Shown here: positions 53,901 to 59,900 of the stretch, piece after piece | How positions within the stretch are numbered: the first letter of the stretch is position 1 | How the letters are laid out: each line of letters opens with the position of its first letter | Assembly (NCBI GenBank): GCA_016648135.1 | Contig: JADDOH010004232.1 | Location: 62,001 to 126,000, forward strand | Source of the DNA: Agrypnia vestita | Taxonomy: Eukaryota > Arthropoda > Insecta > Trichoptera > Phryganeidae | Length of the DNA: 64,000 nt | Direction: 5' to 3' | Notes under the pieces: generated by a model | Seen by the model: only the letters and a program-made list of their open reading frames with translations | Database searches by the model: none | Told to the model about the DNA's origin: nothing | Program-made: the position numbers and the translations under genes

Positions 53901-56900
53901 GTGCTCTATCTCATTTACATCTAACTGTATAGCTATCCTCTTCATTGTAGGTATTACCATTCATTAGTTTTTGTAAATTGCTTCTTAGAATCGTTCAGAA
54001 ATACAAAAAACTACAGCAAAGCAGTAATAATTAATCGATTTTTATAATGATAAGCGAAAGACATTAATAAAATAAATACTCTATATAAAATTTTGTTCCT
54101 AAAGTATATTCCTTAAAAAATGAGAAGAAAAAATCTTCTGTAAAATTTTGTTTTTGTCAGTCATGTTTTGGCTATCATGGGATGATATAGAAAGAAAAAC
54201 ACTTGTTCTTTTAGTTCTACATTTTTAATTTTTGAGACGCGTTTCGCCTTATGAGGGCATTGTCAATCTCATAAGATATTGATTGATTGGTAATGCCCTT
54301 ATAAGACGAAACGCGTCTAAAAAAATTAAAAATGCAGAACAAATCTTGCTTCATCAAAAGAGAAGTTGGAACAAAACCACAAACAAAACTGATCACGTAG
54401 CAGTAGTAGCAGATCACAAAGTAGCAGAATTATAAATATTGAGACTTAAAATTCCTGAAATTGATATCATTAGGTCAAAATATTGTAATAACGCTTCGGT
54501 CAATATGAAGAAAACGCGTGTAAGTTTTTACCTACTGACAATTTCAATTACAAACCTTTGTCGTAATTTTAAATATCATTTGCGCCTATCTTTGACATTT
54601 GACATATATATATGTACCTACCTATGGGTACAGAGTTAAGGGATGTCACCGATAAATCGGTTTTGCTAGTTTCGCGTTCCGTCATTTTTGTGGTAGGAAC
54701 TTTTCTGCATTTGGGACATAAAAAAGATTTTAGATTATAATAATAAGTAAAAATTGGACTCGTGACCCAATATACCGCGTTGTATATTTATACTTGAAAT
54801 ACGAAGTTTTATGCTACATAATACGTACTATAGATAGCATAAAACCACAGTATACTAAGAACAGTAATACGTCTTCATACAAACGGCCGCTACCCATTAA
54901 AATGAGTGCGTGCGTGCTCGGCGCCGTGTACGCACGCACTGTGCCGCACACATTGACATAGAATATGGGGGCACAAGATGGCGGCAGTAAGGGCCGTGCC
55001 TTCGGTGCCATTCGCGCTCACAGCCGCCGCTTAAGAGAAAAAATGCGCTTCCTGAAAAAAATGCCTTTTTTACGTTTGTGGTGCTTTACTAAAAAGGATT
55101 GTTGATTATCACAAAGACTGAGAGTTTTTAAAAATCTACGTTGATGATAATCAGCGTTCTTGCAATTTAAGTGCAGAAACTAGGTATACTAATTAGAGAA
55201 ATTTTCGGGTTTCGTGTCTACCTTATGCGTTGGAATCTCAGACGCTACGAGTTAAAAGAAAGGAAGTAAAAATAAAGTGACAACTCTAGCGTCAATGCAA
55301 GAGTAGGCTAATAACTCGCCGACAGGTCGGAGATAAACTACTGTTCTGGGTATACTGTGATAAAACGTTCGTATTTCAAGTATAAACATACATATATTAT
55401 ATATTCGCGCGGCGAAGGTAACGTACCGAAACTTACACTAAACTACCAAAATCACGAAAATGATTATTTTATTAAAACGAATTTGATTCTGATTTATATT
55501 TAATTATACACAAGTGCTTTTGTACAAAATCTTGTGCAATCATTTTGTACAAAAATGATACTGGATCTCATATTGTACCACGATTTTTGATTTTAATAAA
55601 ATATAAAGAAATCACAAAGAGATGTTAGAAAAATTAAGAAATATATATATTTAAGTGACATATAATTATATTTAAACTCAGCACACTGACGAAAATTCAT
55701 AATTTTAAGGAATTAACTTGTATTTTGAGCATGCGATGCAAGAATTTTTTTTTATAAACCTAATCCCAAAATACACAACGTTAAAATTAAATTTCGATGT
55801 AATTTTGAAATTATTATAATTTTGGAACACATTTGTGTTGACTAGACCTCTTTCCATTTAAGAAAGAAAATCGAATTAGTATGTGTAAGCCATGCGTACG
55901 ACGCACGTTGTTTCATTGCGTTGGCGTTTACGGGTATAAACACACCAACACAATGAAACAATTCGCATCATACACACGGCTAACACATACTAATTCGATT
56001 GTCTTTCTTAAATGGAAAGAGGTCTACCCGTCCGACCGATTAAAGTAGGTACTATAAGTTTTAAGAGAACTTAATAAATAAAAAATAAAAAAATATCGAT
56101 TCATAGGAGTGTGCACATCCCTTCCATCTGTTGCGAATAACTTAACGTTTGTTTACGTTTTAGAGCATTCTCATTGGTTGAATTCATTAATTCCAAATCT
56201 GTAAAACTTAAAACGTCCTATTTGACGGCGTCACAATGTTATATGAATAGCTGTCAAGATCCAGATATAGCATAAAGATCCAGACATTGCTATCTTCAGA
56301 ATCGGGCCCATAATCAGGTACCAATTTAAGATTGTTCAACATATTGTTTTTCATGGATGAGATCTAGGGATATCATTTTGGAATGTTTTCTTAGTAATTT
56401 TATTTAGTTCCTTCATAAACAATCAACATGGTATGAATTTCCATATTTGATTTATTAATAAATTTAACTAAGAAGATTATCAAAACAAATTTCTACATCG
56501 ATAAGAAATTATGAACTCGTGGAGCGAAAAATATTTTAAATAAATGTAAAAGCATAACATTTTCACTCTCGTTGTAATGTGTGTTTATATGTATTTATAT
56601 CTTCCCATGCGTGTGTGTGAACGGGCACTTCTCAGGCCGTGGGCCCGCCCAACGGGCCCGCTCATCGAGCTACCAGAGGAAACCCCGACAGAACAAAGTT
56701 GGCATTTAATTATTATGAGGACAAAATAAACACACTTGATTTATAAAAATGTAATTTTTCATGCTTAAGAATTTTTATTTTAAAATAATAATTAATGTTT
56801 ATAATAAATACAGAGGTGTGCAGATTATTAAACTCATACAAAAATTTGCATGTTTTTCATCTTAGGAGGTAATTTTAACACCCGTTTTATAATTTATTCA

Positions 56901-59900
56901 TATAATTGTTTTTTATTTAATTAGAGCTATAGTAACTCTTTGTTTTTTTTTTCATGGAAACCATGTTTTGAGATTTATTTTGTTAATGGAATCATTGTTG
57001 CAAAATATCAAAACTTTCAGTGCTACCTGTGTAAGTTAAGTACATTGAGTTTGTAGGGTATTTTTTGCGATTTCAGAGGTTGGTGTAGAATAATATTGTA
57101 ATAATTTGCTTAATTTTCTACTGTTTAAGATATTTCACGCATTTTTCATTTCATTTTTAATGTTTTTAAATAACACTGTACCACCTGTTCAGTTGTTTTT
57201 TGACCCGGTGAGAAATTTTTATGCTACAGTAAAACCTCGTTAATTGAAATTCAAGGGACCCGAAAAATAAATTTCGAATTATAGGGGCCCCCGTTAGTTC
57301 GAAATTTATGGTACAAAAAAAAATTGCGGTGTGATTGTGAAATTTGCCAAAAACATAAAATTCTCGAAAAAACGTTAATTTTGTTAAATTTTTGCTTATA
57401 TTTAAAGAAATCACTTTGAAAACGCAATATTTATTATGTTAATGCAAAGATCGCGACATTTTGAGATATTTGGTGTTCTCACTTGCGAAAAAATCTTTTT
57501 TCCATTTCCATCACGTCTGGATGGTGGACGTACTCAAAATGTTTTTTTATACTTGAATTTATGGGAAGCTTCTTCAAACTTCACACGAGTTTAATTTTTG
57601 ATTCCGCCTTTTTTCTGGCTCAAACCAAAAATAAATATGTGAAACAATAAGATTAGTCATTAATAACATCTTACAAAGAAAATAAAACATTTTAATAACA
57701 CAAACACAGTTATTAGGGAAAAAATCAAACTGAAGACAAATTTAAAAACATGAAAAACAATTTAAAACGCGTTTAGGTTGAGAATTAGCGCAAACGCCGC
57801 CCGCCACAAACTAAACTATCTGCGCATATCAAGGCAGCTAACTGAAGGAAGCATACACAGGATTCCCCAAATTTAGGGATCGCGTCACAATATGTATAGA
57901 AAAGCGGCGTTCCATAAGGTAACGTGAATTGATTGCGAAATACGCCAAGAATCGTAAAATTCACGAAAAAGCGATTAATTTTGTGAAAAATGTCTGTTTT
58001 CATATTTCAAGAAATCATTTCGAAAACGCAATGTTTATTACGCTAAAACAAAGACCGCTACATTTCAAAGTACCCGGTATTAGACATATTTGTTGTTCTC
58101 ACTTGTGAAAAAAATCAAAATATTTTTTCAATTTCATCAAGTGGGAAAATCACCGAGAAAAAATCACCGAGTGGGAAAATGTGGCACTGAGCCAATTTTG
58201 ACCCCCAGATCCAAAAGAAAACTGGTGACTATGTCGCTGAAGAATCGGAAACTTACTGATAAGGACCTGAGTGACCAAATGAAGGTAAAAGGAGTAAATA
58301 TAAGCGCAAGTTCCGTCAGAAGAACCCTGGTTAAAGAAGGGATACCTGAACGGCGTCCAAGGAAAAAGGCAAAAATCACACCAAGAATGGCAAAACAAAG
58401 GTTTTTTTTTACCAAAAGTGTCAAAAATATGTCAGCAATTGACTGGGAGAAGGTTTATATGAAACTACCTCAGAAATAAATTATTATTTTCAGATTAGAG
58501 GGTCATGAATGGGCCAATCAGAGGTTCAGTGTTCCCAGACAAAAAAAAAAAAATTATTTTTTGGGTGTTATATTTTAGTTTTAATTCATGATGATGAACC
58601 CAAAATGCATGGTATTGTTACAGGTATGTTTCAGTGATGAACTAATATTTCAAATGTCGAATGAATGCAGCTAGTACGTTCACAGACGAAGAGGGGAAGA
58701 GTTCAAGGTTGAGTGCGTGGCGCAAACTGTACATATCGGTTATGGTGTGGAGTATATTCTCTTTCCATGGACCAGGTCGCCTTTACATTTTGGAAGGTAC
58801 CATGTGAAAATAGCAATATATAAAAGCCCTGAAAAACCGAATGCTTCCGCAATATCATGAGTGGTTTCCAGATGGTGATGGAACATTCATGCATGACAGG
58901 GCTCCCTGCTATAATGCCAAAGTTATCCACAAATAACCTCAAGATATGCAAATTCCAATGCTTCCATGACCTGGAAATAGCCCTGATATGAACCCTATCG
59001 AAAGTCTATGGTCGATTGTGAAGAAAGAATTGAAGAATAAAAAGATAACCATCATGCAAAATCTCATCGAGGAACTTATTCAAGTATGGCATCATAGCCG
59101 AGAAATAAAAAACAGCTGCAAAAATTTGGTGCACAGCATGCTGACTAGAATTAAATTTCTTCTAAAGAACAAAGGAATTCTCACCAAATACTAGATATAA
59201 GCCATTAATGTAATTACAGTAATTATATGTCATTAAAGTATGAAAACTAAGAAAAAATTGTTTGAGTCTAATAATCTGCACACACGTCTGTTAAAAAAAT
59301 TAACTTTTTAATAGTGGTTGAAAACTTAAAGTGGGGGTGTATATGCAATATGTACATATATTGTTTAAAATCATCTCTTTATAAAAAGCGTTTTAAAATC
59401 ATCGTGTATATACAATATGTACATATATTGTTTAAAATCATCTTTTTATAAAAAGCGTTTTAAAATCATCAAAAAAATGTAAAAAAGTTTTTGCAAATTT
59501 GAAGGTTTATAACTTTGTTCATATTTAACTAACTAACTTACCATCACGCCGCTTCCCCGTGATGGTAGGCAGAGATGATAGAGCGCCGTACTCTTCTGTC
59601 CTGACATACAACTTTCCCTTCATCTACATTCATACATTTTCGCATGCAAGCTTGACGGTTGTTCAGGCTTCTAACAGGACCATCTTCCAGTATCTGGTTG
59701 ATCTGGTCATGCCACGTCTTCCGTGGTCGCCCTCTCTTTCTGGCGCTGTCAACACTTGCATTATATATCTTTCTTAGCATTCTTTCCTCATTCATTTGCT
59801 CAACATGCCCAAACTACCTGAGCCTATTTTTATTCTTTGTATTATGCTACGACCAGCTTTACATTCATTCCTAATATCTTTATTCTTTACTCTATCATAC

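Larger units (their letters stand above)
56811..59290 (+). mobile_element. Decayed Tc1-like element, with nested insertion
   Basis: Inverted ends CAGAGGTGTGCAGATTATTA at left and its counterpart (CAGACGTGTGTGCAGATTAT) at right. It contains a broken transposase (58090-59194) and a pogo-like insertion near the left end. Length 2.48 kb with the insertion. Confidence 0.8.

Noticed and set aside
54814..55011. Similar 65-76 aa minus-strand frames in both copies of repeat family C
   Set aside because: The similarity follows from DNA-level identity of the repeat; frames contain indels between copies and no known domain.
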